The notes: generated from the sequence alone by a model not told the origin. 64,000 nucleotides of DNA from Streptomyces sp. NBC_01788 (GCF_035917575.1 NZ_CP109090.1:3534001-3598000); one strand, 5' to 3'. Numbered from the stretch's first letter, positions 51,479 through 60,958 are shown. Made by a program: numbers and translations.

Positions 51479-52687
51479 ATGTCATCACGGGTCCGCCGCG
51501 CCCTCGTCGGAATCACCGCGGCAGTGATCGCCTTCCTGGGCCTCGGGCAACCGGCCTCGGCCCATGGATTCTCGTCCGTCGTGTACGTCCACATCACGGG
51601 CGGCGACGGCGGACGCATACGCACGGTGCTGGAGCTGGAGTACGACCTCTTCGTCGTGTCCGCCGCCGACGCCGAACACGACGACCCCCTCTTCCGGGCC
51701 GGCACCGCCGCCTTCGAGGCCGAGGACGCCCGGGCGCAGGCCGCGGCGCTCGAGTCGCACGCCGCCTCGGCCGTCACGTACGTCACCGGGCGCTTCTCGG
51801 TCGCCGCCGGCGGCAAGGCCTGCACACCGTCGCGGGCCGGCGACGTCACGATGGGCCGGCGGGAGGGCGTCCCGTACGCCTCCCTGCCGCTGGAGTGGGC
51901 CTGCCCCGCGGAGGGCGGCGACCGCGAGGTGCGCAGCACGCTCTTCCCCGACTCCGAGGGCTACGTACGCGGCACCAGGACGATCGCCACCTACGACCTC
52001 ACCGGTCTCTCCGGCAGCGCCGCGCTCGACGCCGGGCATCCGTCCTTCTCGATCAGTCAGTCGTGGTACGAGCGGTTCTGGGAGTTCTTCCGCCTGGGCG
52101 CCGAGCACCTGCTGACCGGAGTCGACCACATCCTGTTCCTGCTGGCGCTCATCGCCGGGTCCCGCCGCCTGCGCGAGATCGTGCTCGCGGCCACGAGTTT
52201 CACCCTGGCCCACTCGGTGACGTTCCTGCTCGCCGCCCTCGGCCTGGTGGAGGCGCCGGAGCGGATCGTGGAGCCCGTCATCGCGCTGTCGATCGCCGTC
52301 GTCGCCGGCTGGCACCTGTTGCGGCTCCGGCGGCACGACGACGTGGCCACGCTCGCCGGACCCGCGGAACAGGGCCCGTTGGGCCTGGACCGGGCCGGAT
52401 GGCTGCGCCTCGGGGTCGTGTTCTGCTTCGGCCTCGTGCACGGCCTGGGGTTCGCAGGCGCCCTCGGGATCGACGAGCCGTGGTCGTGGACCCTGCTGTG
52501 GTCCCTGCTGGTGTTCAACGTCGGTATCGAAGCAGTGCAGTTGGGGATCATCGTGATCGTCTTCCCGCTCCTCGCGCTGCTGCGTCACCGTGCGCCGAGG
52601 GCGGGCATGTGGGCGACCGGCGCACTGTGCGCGGGGGTGGCCGTCATGGGTTCGGTGTGGTTCGTACAGCGGGTGCTCGAAGGCTGA
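51479..52687 (+). CDS. HupE/UreJ family membrane protein
   Basis: The 402-residue protein has a signal peptide (residues 1-33, ending ASAHGF) and an outside N-terminal domain of about 165 residues. The C-terminal part has about six helices with the family motif EHLLTGVDHILFLLALIAGS and the His-containing HSVTFLLAA and LVHGLGFAG. Relatives of this kind (HupE/UreJ_2) are proposed nickel or metal permeases. The His, Asp and Glu residues in the helices fit metal passage, but no nickel enzyme is nearby. AAGGAG precedes ATG 51479. Confidence 0.87.
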   Translation: MSSRVRRALVGITAAVIAFLGLGQPASAHGFSSVVYVHITGGDGGRIRTVLELEYDLFVVSAADAEHDDPLFRAGTAAFEAEDARAQAAALESHAASAVTYVTGRFSVAAGGKACTPSRAGDVTMGRREGVPYASLPLEWACPAEGGDREVRSTLFPDSEGYVRGTRTIATYDLTGLSGSAALDAGHPSFSISQSWYERFWEFFRLGAEHLLTGVDHILFLLALIAGSRRLREIVLAATSFTLAHSVTFLLAALGLVEAPERIVEPVIALSIAVVAGWHLLRLRRHDDVATLAGPAEQGPLGLDRAGWLRLGVVFCFGLVHGLGFAGALGIDEPWSWTLLWSLLVFNVGIEAVQLGIIVIVFPLLALLRHRAPRAGMWATGALCAGVAVMGSVWFVQRVLEG

Positions 52688-52727
52688 GAACAGCGCAGGT
52701 CTAGCGCGAAGTTCAGCTGATTCCAAG

Positions 52728-52755
52728 ATCGCATTTGCGATTGATTTACCAAATC
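52728..52755. promoter_or_regulatory. two adjacent short palindromes upstream of the phosphoesterase
   Basis: ATCGCA-TT-TGCGAT (52728-52741) is a perfect 14-base palindrome. GATTT-ACC-AAATC (52743-52755) follows at once. Both are AT-rich for this genome and sit 58-85 bases before ATG 52813, a suitable operator or promoter position. The nearby GTTCAGC (52711) is only a partial match to a PHO-box unit. Confidence 0.5.
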
Positions 52756-52812
52756 CGGAGACCTTGATGGCCTCCATTCCATGCACCTCCGTGCACCAAA
52801 GGAACGAATCTG

Positions 52813-54792
52813 ATGATTTCGAGACCCTCCTCGTCGGCTTCCGGGTCGGCGCGGCGCCGCGTGGCCACGGGTGCCGCCGCGGCATTCCTGGGCCTGACGG
52901 TGGCCCTCGGCAGCGGCCTGGCCTCCCCGGTCCAGGCGGCCGAGACCAGCACGTTCACCGGCATCATCCTCGGCGTCGGCGCCAACGAGTCCCAGCGCAC
53001 CGTGACCTGGTACTCCTCGGCCGACACCGCGCAGAAGGTCCAGCTCGCGCCGACGGCGCAGGTGGACAAGGGCGAGTTCCCGGCCTCCGCCATCACCTTC
53101 GACGCCCTCGGCGGGGAGAACATCGCCACCAGCGGCGGCTACAACCGCCACGCCACGCTCACCGGTCTCCGTGAGCACACGGCCTACTCCTACCGGGTCG
53201 GCTCCGAGGGCAACTGGTCCTCCGCGTACTCCTTCAAGACGCAGGACTTCAAGGGCGACTACGACTTCCTGTTCTTCGGCGACCCGCAGATCGGCTCGTC
53301 CGGCAACACCGGCAAGGACCAGGCCGGCTGGCAGGACACCCTCGACGTCGCGCTCGGCGCCAACCCGGACAGCGAGCTGCTGGTGTCGGGCGGCGACCAC
53401 GTCGAGACCGCCAACACCGAGTCCCAGTGGAACGCCTTCCTCGCCCCCGACCAGCTCCGCCAGTACCCGTGGGCCGCCACCATCGGCAACCACGACGTCG
53501 GCGGCAAGGCGTACGAGCAGCACCTCTACACGCCGAACACCGACCGCTCGGCGCCGCTGTACTCCAACGGCCAGCCGGGTTCCAACACGTCGGGTGGCAA
53601 CTACTGGTACATCTACAAGGATGTGCTGTTCATCGACATCAACAGCAACAGCTACGCCACCAGCCAGGGCGGCGGCGGCGACGCCGCGCACATCGGCTAC
53701 GTCACGGACGTCATCAACAAGCACGGCTCCGAGGCCAAGTGGAAGGTGCTCGTCTTCCACCACGCCATGTACTCGCCGGCGTCCCACGCCAAGGACTCCG
53801 ACGCCAAGGTCCGCCGAGGCGACCTGCCGGCCGCCTTCTCCAAGCTCGGTGTCGACCTGGTGCTGGCCGGCCACGACCACGCCTACTCGCGCAGCTACCT
53901 GCTGAAGAACAGCGAGAAGCAGAACAAGGACGAGCAGCCCGGCGCCGCCGACGTGTACCCCGGCCCCGGCGGTGTGCTGTACGTGACGGCCAACTCGGCC
54001 TCGGGCTCGAAGTACTACGGCATCACCAAGCCGGACACCAGCGGCACGAGCGGCGCCGGCAACGGTGCCGACCCGCTGAACCCCGGTAACTACTGGTTCA
54101 ACTCGGTCCAGAACCAGGAGAACGTCCGCAGCTACGTCAAGGTCAAGGTCCGCAACGACAAGCTCGTCGTCGAGAACCTGCGCAGCGGCACCTGCGCGGC
54201 GCCCAACGCCGCGGTGGAGCTCGGCCAGTCCTCCTGCGTCAACACGCCCTCCGGTCAGCCGGTCGGCTCGGTCGTCGACAAGGTCACCGTGCACCCGTAC
54301 CACGGCGACGGCCAGGACATCCAGGTGAACGTCCCGAACGCCGCCCCGGGCGAGTTCGGCTGGACGATCGACGGCTACAACGGCCTGGTGGACCTCGGCA
54401 CCGCCAAGGACCACGACGGCGACTACTTCCAGGCCACCGGCAGGATCAACCCGATCCTCGTGTCGGACAGCCGCCGCTCGCTCGCCCCGTGGTCGATCTC
54501 GGCCAGCGTGGGTGACTTCAAGGACGCCGACAAGGTGTTCTCCGGTGCCTACCTCGGCTGGACGCCGAACGTGCTCCAGGAGGGCGCCGGCGCCAAGGCC
54601 AGCGGGGAGGTGGCCTCCGGCTACGACGGTGGCGGCGCGGGTCTGTCCGTCTCGCGCGGTCTGGGCTGGGCCGACCAGGGTCACCCCAAGGGCAAGGCCA
54701 AGCTGGGCGCCGACCTGGATCTGAGGATCCCGGGCAGCGTCGACAAGGGCGCCTACCGCGCCACTCTCACGATCACCGCTCTGAGCAGCTGA
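52813..54792 (+). CDS. secreted purple-acid-phosphatase-type metallophosphoesterase
   Basis: The protein has 659 residues. The export signal is twin-Arg-like (SGSARRRVATGAAAAFLGLT) with cleavage near VQAAETS. An N-terminal fibronectin-like domain (about 47-140) precedes a calcineurin-type domain: FFGDPQIG, VSGGDHVETA, ATIGNHDVGG, LVFHHAMYS and LAGHDHAYSRSY. All main metal ligands are present. The C-terminal 230 residues form an extra beta domain (ISASVGDFKDADKVF). It likely hydrolyses phosphate esters outside the cell. GGAA-type ribosome site near 52800. Two palindromes upstream and a strong terminator downstream frame a single-gene unit. Confidence 0.93.
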   Translation: MISRPSSSASGSARRRVATGAAAAFLGLTVALGSGLASPVQAAETSTFTGIILGVGANESQRTVTWYSSADTAQKVQLAPTAQVDKGEFPASAITFDALGGENIATSGGYNRHATLTGLREHTAYSYRVGSEGNWSSAYSFKTQDFKGDYDFLFFGDPQIGSSGNTGKDQAGWQDTLDVALGANPDSELLVSGGDHVETANTESQWNAFLAPDQLRQYPWAATIGNHDVGGKAYEQHLYTPNTDRSAPLYSNGQPGSNTSGGNYWYIYKDVLFIDINSNSYATSQGGGGDAAHIGYVTDVINKHGSEAKWKVLVFHHAMYSPASHAKDSDAKVRRGDLPAAFSKLGVDLVLAGHDHAYSRSYLLKNSEKQNKDEQPGAADVYPGPGGVLYVTANSASGSKYYGITKPDTSGTSGAGNGADPLNPGNYWFNSVQNQENVRSYVKVKVRNDKLVVENLRSGTCAAPNAAVELGQSSCVNTPSGQPVGSVVDKVTVHPYHGDGQDIQVNVPNAAPGEFGWTIDGYNGLVDLGTAKDHDGDYFQATGRINPILVSDSRRSLAPWSISASVGDFKDADKVFSGAYLGWTPNVLQEGAGAKASGEVASGYDGGGAGLSVSRGLGWADQGHPKGKAKLGADLDLRIPGSVDKGAYRATLTITALSS

Positions 54793-54809
54793 CCGTAACC
54801 GCTTGACCA

Positions 54810-54841
54810 GGGGGGTGGGCACCTTCCGGTGCCCACCCCCC
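54810..54841 (+). terminator. terminator of the metallophosphoesterase gene
   Basis: A perfect 14-base stem GGGGGGTGGGCACC (54810-54823) closes a TTCC tetraloop and pairs with 54828-54841, starting 18 bases after the stop codon. Confidence 0.88.
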
Positions 54842-54885
54842 GCCACTCGTTCCAGACCCGCACCAGACCGCCCGAGGACCCCGAG

Positions 54886-56031
54886 ATGCCCCTGCCCGCA
54901 ACGCGCCGGAAGACCACGGTCACCGCACTCGCCCGCACCGCCGCCCTGGCCCTGCTCCTGGCCTTCGCCCTCACCGGGCTGCGGGCCGCCCCGGCCGCGG
55001 CGGACGGCGGCGACGTCACCTGGACGGTCAGGACGGCGCCGAACAGCTACGGTGCCGACCGGTCCAGCTTCAGCTACGCCGTGAACCCCGGTGGACGCGT
55101 CGAGGATGCCATGGTGGTCTCCAACCGCGGCAAGTCCCCGCTCACCCTGGCCGTGTACGCCGCCGACGGCTTCACCACCGACACCGGCCAGCTCGACCTG
55201 CTCACCAAGGACAAGAAGTCCGTCGGCATCGGCGCCTGGGTGCACGCCGACCGCACGAGCGTCGTCCTCAAGCCCGGCACGTCCGTCAAGGTCCCCTTCA
55301 CGGTCACCGTGCCCGGCAACGCCACGCCCGGCGACTACGTGGGCGGCGTCCTGACCTCGCTGCGGCAGTCCGACGAGGCCGAGGGCATCAACGTGGACCG
55401 GCGCCTCGGCATCCGGGTCAAGCTGCGCGTCAGCGGCGACCTCCGACCGGCCCTGGCGGTCGAGAACCTGCACGTGGACCACTCCGGCTCGGCCAACCCG
55501 TTCGCCACGGGCGACGCCACCGTCACGTACACGATCCACAACACCGGCAACGCCGTGCTCTCGGCCCGGCAGGCGGTGTCGGTCTCGGGCCCGTTCGGAT
55601 GGCTGCGCACCGAGGCGGGCCGGATCCCCTCGCCGCCCGAGCTGCTCCCGGGCGAGAGCTGGAAGGTGAAGGTGCCCGTGCACGGCGTGGTGCCAGGCGT
55701 CGTCCTGACCGCGACCGCCACCCTCACTCCCCTGCTCACCGACGCGTCGGGCTCCACCACCACGCTCGACCCGGTGACGGCCACCGCGCACGGCTGGGCC
55801 GTCCCGTGGACGCTGCTGCTGCTCCTCGTCCTGCTGATCGCGGTCGCCGTCGGAGCGGTCGTCCGCACCCGCCGCGGCCGCGCCCGCCGCAAGCTGCGCG
55901 AGGACGCCCGCGTACGGGACGCGGTCGAACAGGCGCTGCGCGAGCAGCGGACCACTGAGGAGGCCGAGGAGACCGAGGAGGTCACGGAGCGCCAGGAGGC
56001 CCCGGAGACCCCGGAGGCCCGGAAGAGCTGA
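54886..56031 (+). CDS. secreted/membrane DUF916-like (WxL-interacting-type) surface protein
   Basis: The 381-residue protein has a signal peptide (TALARTAALALLLAFALTGL, cleavage near AAADGG) and a beta-sandwich outside part of about 270 residues. That part has the DUF916-like features SYAVNPGGRVEDAMVVSNRG and TPGDYVGGVLTSL. A membrane helix (VPWTLLLLLVLLIAVAVGAV) and a charged cytoplasmic tail rich in Arg then Glu/Thr follow. Proteins of this type are cell-surface scaffolds. ATG 54886 is favoured by GAGG at 54874 and by the signal peptide; an upstream start adds an unlikely Pro-rich leader. Confidence 0.8.
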   Translation: MPLPATRRKTTVTALARTAALALLLAFALTGLRAAPAAADGGDVTWTVRTAPNSYGADRSSFSYAVNPGGRVEDAMVVSNRGKSPLTLAVYAADGFTTDTGQLDLLTKDKKSVGIGAWVHADRTSVVLKPGTSVKVPFTVTVPGNATPGDYVGGVLTSLRQSDEAEGINVDRRLGIRVKLRVSGDLRPALAVENLHVDHSGSANPFATGDATVTYTIHNTGNAVLSARQAVSVSGPFGWLRTEAGRIPSPPELLPGESWKVKVPVHGVVPGVVLTATATLTPLLTDASGSTTTLDPVTATAHGWAVPWTLLLLLVLLIAVAVGAVVRTRRGRARRKLREDARVRDAVEQALREQRTTEEAEETEEVTERQEAPETPEARKS

Positions 56032-56063
56032 GGTCCGGCGCGGGGCGGGGCGATACTCGGGGC

Positions 56064-56729
56064 ATGGAACCGGATCTTCACGAGCTGCTGACGTCACTTC
56101 GCGTCTGGGACCCGGAGCTCACCGAACTGCCCGCCCTCGACCCCGCGGCGGCACCCGCCGCCCCGCTGCCCCTCTTCGCGCGGTGGCTGGCGGAGGCGGC
56201 GGCGGCCGGGCAGCCCGAGCCGCACACGATGTCGCTGGCGACGGCGGACGAGGAGGGCCGGCCCGACGTCCGCATCGTGATGCTGCACGGCGCGGACGCC
56301 GAGGGCTGGTCCTTCGCCACCCACGCCGGCAGCCGCAAGGGCCGCCAGCTCGCCGCGAGTCCGCATGCCGCCCTCGCCTTCTACTGGCCGGTCCTGGGCC
56401 GCCAGGTCCGCGTCCGGGGCCCGGTCACTCTCGCCCCGCCCGAGGAGGCGCAGGCGGACCTGCACGCCCGCTCGACGGGCGCCCTGGCCGCCGCCCTCAC
56501 CGGTCGGCAGAGCGAGGTCCTGGACTCCCTGGACGAGCTGGCCCGGGCCTCGGAGTCGGCCTGGGAGCGGGCCGCCGGCGCCCCGGACACCGAGGTCCCC
56601 TCCTGGACCCTCTACCGCCTCCGGCCCACCGAGGCCGAGTTCTTCCAGGGCGACGCCCGGCGCCGCCACGTGCGGCTGCGTTACCGCCGTACGCCGGACG
56701 GCTGGGCGCGCGAACTGCTGTGGCCCTGA
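56064..56729 (+). CDS. pyridoxamine 5'-phosphate oxidase-like flavoprotein
   Basis: The 221-residue protein has a split-barrel FMN fold similar to PdxH: TMSLATADEEGRPDVRIVML, then SRKGRQLAASPHAALAFYWP and GRQVRVRGPVTLA. Its C-terminal dimerisation end is FFQGDARRRHVRLRYRR. PdxH makes pyridoxal phosphate from the pyridoxamine or pyridoxine forms; this protein keeps the general layout but a different specificity is possible. ATG 56064. It stands alone and converges on an acetyltransferase gene with only six bases between. Confidence 0.87.
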   Translation: MEPDLHELLTSLRVWDPELTELPALDPAAAPAAPLPLFARWLAEAAAAGQPEPHTMSLATADEEGRPDVRIVMLHGADAEGWSFATHAGSRKGRQLAASPHAALAFYWPVLGRQVRVRGPVTLAPPEEAQADLHARSTGALAAALTGRQSEVLDSLDELARASESAWERAAGAPDTEVPSWTLYRLRPTEAEFFQGDARRRHVRLRYRRTPDGWARELLWP

Positions 56730-56735
56730 CCCGGC

Positions 56736-57611
56736 TCAGCCGAAGTCGTACATCGCGAAGTCGGACACCGGCCGGTAGCCGATCCGCTGGTAGAGGCCGT
56801 TGCTGGTCGGATTGGCGAGGTCGGCGAACAGCAGCACCTCCTCGGCCCCCGACTCCAGCGCGGCCCGGCTGACCTCGACCGTGACGGCGCCCGCGTACCC
56901 GCGCCCCCGCAGGTGCGCCGGTGTGTAGACCGCGACCACCCGCACCTGCCCGGCGACCTTAGGAGTCGTGCCCGCCATGGCGACGGGCGTCCCGTCCGGG
57001 TCCTGCCAGAACATGACGTCGCCGCGGCGCACCCGCTCGTCCGCCCAGCGCTGCGGGTCGTGGACGCCCGGCTCGCCGACGGCGACCGAGAACTCCTCGA
57101 ACCACCGGGCCAGTCGCTCGCGGTCCGCCTCGCCCGCCACTCTGGCCCGGCCCGGCGGAACCTGCCGCGGCACCGTCAGCTCGCCCAGCCGGTAGAGCCG
57201 CACCCGCTGCCGCAGGTGTACCTCGGCGCCGGTGATCCGGCGCCAGGCCCCGGCGAAGGCGGCGGCGGTGTCGCGGTCCGCGGTGACACCGGACACCTGG
57301 TGTCCCGCGTCGGCGAGCCGGGCCGCGAGCACGGCGGCCTCCTCCTCGGTCAGGACGGTGAGCAGGAGCGGATGGGGCGGCGTGCGCAGGAAGGCGGCCC
57401 GCGTGCCCGCCCCGCCGGCCCCGTCCAGCAGGCCGAACTCGGGTGCGGCGTCGCCGTAGTGCCGGTCGCCGCTCAGGCGCAGGTTCTCCGTCACCGTGAG
57501 GAGGATGGTGTGCGGTGCGGGCCGTGAGCGGAGGAACTCCCCTCCACGCGCGAGGAATTGCCCGACGTCGTCGGTCAGGTGCCAGTCATCGGTGGTCGTC
57601 CCGGAAGTCAT
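56736..57611 (-). CDS. GNAT-family N-acetyltransferase (two-part)
   Basis: The protein has 291 residues. The C-terminal 130 carry the GNAT acetyl-CoA site (VRVVAVYTPAHLRGRGYAGA, then FADLANPTSNGLYQRIGYRP). The first 150 form a second, degenerate GNAT-like half common in Streptomyces. It transfers acetyl from acetyl-CoA to an unknown amine. ATG 57611 follows a GGGG stretch. A second GNAT gene lies 41 bases upstream on the same strand, so the pair may be co-transcribed. Confidence 0.88.
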   Translation of the reverse strand: MTSGTTTDDWHLTDDVGQFLARGGEFLRSRPAPHTILLTVTENLRLSGDRHYGDAAPEFGLLDGAGGAGTRAAFLRTPPHPLLLTVLTEEEAAVLAARLADAGHQVSGVTADRDTAAAFAGAWRRITGAEVHLRQRVRLYRLGELTVPRQVPPGRARVAGEADRERLARWFEEFSVAVGEPGVHDPQRWADERVRRGDVMFWQDPDGTPVAMAGTTPKVAGQVRVVAVYTPAHLRGRGYAGAVTVEVSRAALESGAEEVLLFADLANPTSNGLYQRIGYRPVSDFAMYDFG

Positions 57612-57652
57612 GCCCCATGGTCCCGCCCACGGCCGTCCGGCGCCCGCGAATT

Positions 57653-58255
57653 TCAGGGGCGCTCCGGCTCCGGGTCCGTGGCCAGACGCGCGTGCAGGTG
57701 CGCGTCCCGGAAGGCGTCGCGGCGGTCCGGCTCGAAGATCGCGCCGCGCATCGTGCCCTCGTACCGGAAACCGCAGCGCTCGGCGACCCGGCAGGACGCC
57801 CCGTGGCCCACGGCGTGGTCCAGTTCCAGCCGGTGCAGGCCCAGTTCGCCGAACGCCCAGTCCGCCACCAGCCTCAGCGCCCGGGTGGCGACCCCGCGGC
57901 CACGGGCCTCGGGCAGGACCCAGTAGCCGGTCGTCGCGACGCCGAGCAGCGGGCGGATGTCGTTGACGCCGATGTGCCCGAGCGTCGTGCCGCTCCCTGC
58001 GTCCGCGATCACGAAGGACGCGGCCGCGCCCTCCCCCGCGCGCAGGGCGCGTGCCCGCAGCGAGTCGCGGGCGCCGGTGAGGTCCGTGACGGGGACGAGC
58101 GGTGTGTTCCAGCGCCGGAACTCCGGGTCGGTGACGCCGCGCAGCCACGACCGCACGTCGGCGTCGGACTCCGGGTCCCACGGACGCAGCAGCAGCCCGT
58201 TCCCCGAGGTCCGTGCCGTGGCGAGGTTCCGTATGTCATGCGGGTCGGCGGTCAC
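57653..58255 (-). CDS. GNAT-family N-acetyltransferase (RimJ/RimL-like)
   Basis: The protein has about 200 residues. The sequence LLLRPWDPESDADVRSWLRG, LGHIGVNDIRPLLGVATTGY and VLPEARGRGVATRALRLVAD, then FRYEGTMRGAIFEPDRRDA, is the RimJ/RimL acetyltransferase layout. These enzymes acetylate ribosomal protein N-termini, amino acids or small molecules. The start is uncertain: GTG 58255, 58270 and 58291 are all possible and none has a good ribosome site. It is divergent from the flavin monooxygenase gene. Confidence 0.85.
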   Translation of the reverse strand: MTADPHDIRNLATARTSGNGLLLRPWDPESDADVRSWLRGVTDPEFRRWNTPLVPVTDLTGARDSLRARALRAGEGAAASFVIADAGSGTTLGHIGVNDIRPLLGVATTGYWVLPEARGRGVATRALRLVADWAFGELGLHRLELDHAVGHGASCRVAERCGFRYEGTMRGAIFEPDRRDAFRDAHLHARLATDPEPERP

Positions 58256-58368
58256 CGGCCCATTAGACACCGCACCGCACCCGGATCGCACAGGTGTTCA
58301 TTCGTGATCAATCCGCAACCGATACCAGCATTGACCGCGTCCCCTCAACCCGGCAGGCGATTACCCTC

Positions 58369-59589
58369 ATGCCCATGACCGACTCGACCACCGTCTCCGC
58401 GGCGCGGCACGCCGACCGTCCCGTCTACGTCATCGGCGGCGGTCCGGGCGGCCTGGCCGCCGCGCAGGCGCTGCGCGCACGGGGAATACGCGCGGTCGTC
58501 CTGGAGAGGTCCGACCGGGTCGGGGCGTCCTGGCGGCGCCACTACGACCGGCTGCGCCTGCACACCACCCGGCGCAGCTCCGCGTTGCCGGGGCTGCCGA
58601 TGCCGCGCCGGTTCGGCCGGTGGGTCGCGCGCGACGACGTGGTGCGCTACCTGGACAAGTACGCCGAGCACCACGGCCTCGAGATCGTGACCGGCGTCGA
58701 GGTCTCCCGCGTCGAACCCGCCCCTGACGGCACCGGCTGGCTGCTGCGCGCCTCCGGCGGACGGGAGCTGACCGGCGGTGCGGTGGTCGTCGCCACCGGC
58801 CACAACCACACGCCCCGCCTGCCCGACTGGTCCGGCCGGGAGACCTACCAGAACGGGCCCGGCGAGCTGGTGCACGCCGGTGAGTACCGCAACGCCGAAC
58901 CGTACGCCGGGCGTGACGTGCTGGTCGTCGGTGTCGGCAACACCGGCGCGGAGATAGCCGTGGACCTGGTGGAGGGCGGGGCCGAGCGCGTACGGCTGTC
59001 GGTGCGCACTCCCCCGCACATCGTGCGCCGGTCGACCGCCGGGTGGCCCGCCCAGTACACGGGCGTGCTCGTGCGGCGGCTGCCGGTCCGGCTCGTCGAC
59101 GTGCTCGCGCGACCGGTGGCGAGGGTGAGCGTGCCGGACCTGTCGGCGCACGGCCTGCCCCGCCCCCGCACCGGCCTGTACTCGCGGGTCGCCCAGGGCG
59201 CGATCCCCGTCCAGGACGTCGGTCTCCTCAAGGCGGTCCGCAAGGGCAGGGTCGAGATCGTGGCCGCCGTGGAGGGCTTCGAGAGCGGCAAGGTGCTCCT
59301 CGCCGACGGCACCCGCATCCAGCCGGACGCCGTCATCGCCGCCACCGGCTACGTCCGCGCCCTGGAGGGGCTGGTCGGCCATCTGGACGTGCTCGACTCC
59401 CGCGGCAGGCCGGTGGTCCGCGGTCGACGCACGCCGAAGAACGCGCCCGGCCTGTACTTCACCGGCTTCACGAACCCCATCAGCGGCATGCTCCGCGAAC
59501 TGGCCCTGGACGCCGAGCGGATCGCCGGTGCCATCGCGAAGGAGAACGCCCGCAAGGACGGCCGCAAGGTCTCCCGGCTGCCGGCCTGA
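58369..59589 (+). CDS. flavin-dependent monooxygenase (FAD/NAD(P)-binding)
   Basis: The 406-residue protein has an N-terminal FAD motif (VYVIGGGPGGLAAAQALRAR) and a central NAD(P) motif (VLVVGVGNTGAEIAVDLVEG), as in flavin-containing or Baeyer-Villiger-type monooxygenases. Further family-like stretches are LHTTRRSSALPGLPMPRRF and VVVATGHNHTPRLPDW. It probably oxygenates a small organic substrate; no cluster partner points to which. ATG 58369 was chosen, with ATG 58375 as an alternative; an earlier in-frame start at 58294 would add an unlikely leader. Confidence 0.85.
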   Translation: MPMTDSTTVSAARHADRPVYVIGGGPGGLAAAQALRARGIRAVVLERSDRVGASWRRHYDRLRLHTTRRSSALPGLPMPRRFGRWVARDDVVRYLDKYAEHHGLEIVTGVEVSRVEPAPDGTGWLLRASGGRELTGGAVVVATGHNHTPRLPDWSGRETYQNGPGELVHAGEYRNAEPYAGRDVLVVGVGNTGAEIAVDLVEGGAERVRLSVRTPPHIVRRSTAGWPAQYTGVLVRRLPVRLVDVLARPVARVSVPDLSAHGLPRPRTGLYSRVAQGAIPVQDVGLLKAVRKGRVEIVAAVEGFESGKVLLADGTRIQPDAVIAATGYVRALEGLVGHLDVLDSRGRPVVRGRRTPKNAPGLYFTGFTNPISGMLRELALDAERIAGAIAKENARKDGRKVSRLPA

Positions 59590-59629
59590 TCCGCCTGGCG
59601 CCCCGTCACATCCGTCGGGGTCGTGGGCT

Positions 59630-60958
59630 TCAGGCGGCCGCGGGGCTCAGGACCCCCGGCCGCCGCCGGATCACCAGCGCCATCAGGGCCGCCGCGGCGC
59701 ACAGCGCGCCCGAGGCGTACCAGACCACGTCGTAGGAGCCGAAGACGTCCCGCGCGAGACCGCCGAGGTAGGCGACCAGCGCCGCGCCGACCTGGTGGGA
59801 GGCGAGCACCCAGCCGAAGACGATCGCGCTGTCCTCGCCGTAGTGCTCACGGCACAGGGCGAGGGTGGGCGGCACGGTGGCGACCCAGTCGAGGCCGTAG
59901 AAGACGATGAAGAAGATCATCGGCGGGTGCACGCTCGGCGCCAGCAGCATCGGCAGGAACAGCAGCGAGACACCGCGCAGCGCGTAGTACACGGCGAGCA
60001 GGCGGCGTGGTTCGAAGCGGTCGGTGAACCAGCCGGAGGCGATGGTGCCGGCCACGTCGAACACACCGATGACCGCGAGCAGCGAGGCGGCCGCCGTGAT
60101 GGGCATCCCGTGGTCGTGGGCGGCGGGCACGAAGTGGGTCTGGATCAGGCCGTTGGTGGAGGCGCCGCAGATGGCGAAGGTGCCGGCCAGCAGCCAGAAG
60201 GGCCCGGTGCGCACCGCGGAGGACAGGACGGCCAGGGTGCGACGGGCGGCCCCCGGCACGGGCACGGGCTTCGGCACGAACTCGTCGGCGCCGTACGGCT
60301 TGACGCCCACGTCCGCCGGGTGGTCGCGCAGCAGCAGCCAGACGAAGGGCACGACGGCGAGGGCGGCCAGCGACACCGTGACGGCGGCCGGGCGCCAGCC
60401 GTGCGACTGGACGGTCCAGGACAGCACCGGCAGGAAGATGAGCTGGCCGGAGGCGGAGGCGGCGGTGAGGATGCCGGTGACCAGGCCGCGCCGCTCCGTG
60501 AACCAGCGGTTGGTGACCGTCGCGGCGAAGGCCAGCGCCATCGAGCCGGTGCCGAGGCCGACCAGCAGGCCCCAGCACAGCCACAGTTGCCAGGCGGTGG
60601 TCATCCACACGGTCAGACCGGACCCGGCGGCGATCACCACGAGGGCGGCGGCGACCACCCGGCGGATGCCGAAGCGGTCCATGAGCGCGGCGGCGAAGGG
60701 CGCGGTGAGCCCGTACAGCGCGAGGTTGATCGAGACCGCGGCGCCGATCGTGCCCCGCGACCAGCCGAACTCCTGATGGAGCGGGTCGAAGAGCAGGCCG
60801 GGCAGCGAGCGGAAGGCCGCGGCGCCGGTGATCGTGACGAAGGTGACGGCGGCGACGAACCACGCGCGGTGGACACGGGCCGCGCGGCGGGCGGACGGCG
60901 TCCGGGCCGTGGCGTCGGACGCGGGGGTGTCGGAGGCGGGTTCGGTTGTCTGGGTCAC
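59630..60958 (-). CDS. MFS transporter (OFA/monocarboxylate-like)
   Basis: This 442-residue protein with 12 helices resembles the oxalate/formate antiporter or MCT-like branch of the major facilitator family (FGWSRGTIGAAVSINLALYG, NRWFTERRGLVTGILTAASA, CGASTNGLIQTHFVPAAHDH). A short disordered N-terminus precedes helix 1. GTG 60958 is only 72 bases from the divergent AraC-type regulator at 61031, which likely controls it. No ribosome site is seen, so a leaderless message is possible. The substrate is probably an organic anion or drug. Confidence 0.88.
   Translation of the reverse strand: MTQTTEPASDTPASDATARTPSARRAARVHRAWFVAAVTFVTITGAAAFRSLPGLLFDPLHQEFGWSRGTIGAAVSINLALYGLTAPFAAALMDRFGIRRVVAAALVVIAAGSGLTVWMTTAWQLWLCWGLLVGLGTGSMALAFAATVTNRWFTERRGLVTGILTAASASGQLIFLPVLSWTVQSHGWRPAAVTVSLAALAVVPFVWLLLRDHPADVGVKPYGADEFVPKPVPVPGAARRTLAVLSSAVRTGPFWLLAGTFAICGASTNGLIQTHFVPAAHDHGMPITAAASLLAVIGVFDVAGTIASGWFTDRFEPRRLLAVYYALRGVSLLFLPMLLAPSVHPPMIFFIVFYGLDWVATVPPTLALCREHYGEDSAIVFGWVLASHQVGAALVAYLGGLARDVFGSYDVVWYASGALCAAAALMALVIRRRPGVLSPAAA

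Noticed and set aside
52700..52727. PHO box upstream of the metallophosphoesterase
   Set aside because: Only one partial unit (GTTCAGC) is seen; the required direct repeat with 11-base spacing is absent.
52585..56097. 1170-codon minus-strand frame spanning two plus-strand genes
   Set aside because: It crosses a strong plus-strand terminator and two genes with signal peptides; its composition is typical of antisense GC-rich frames.
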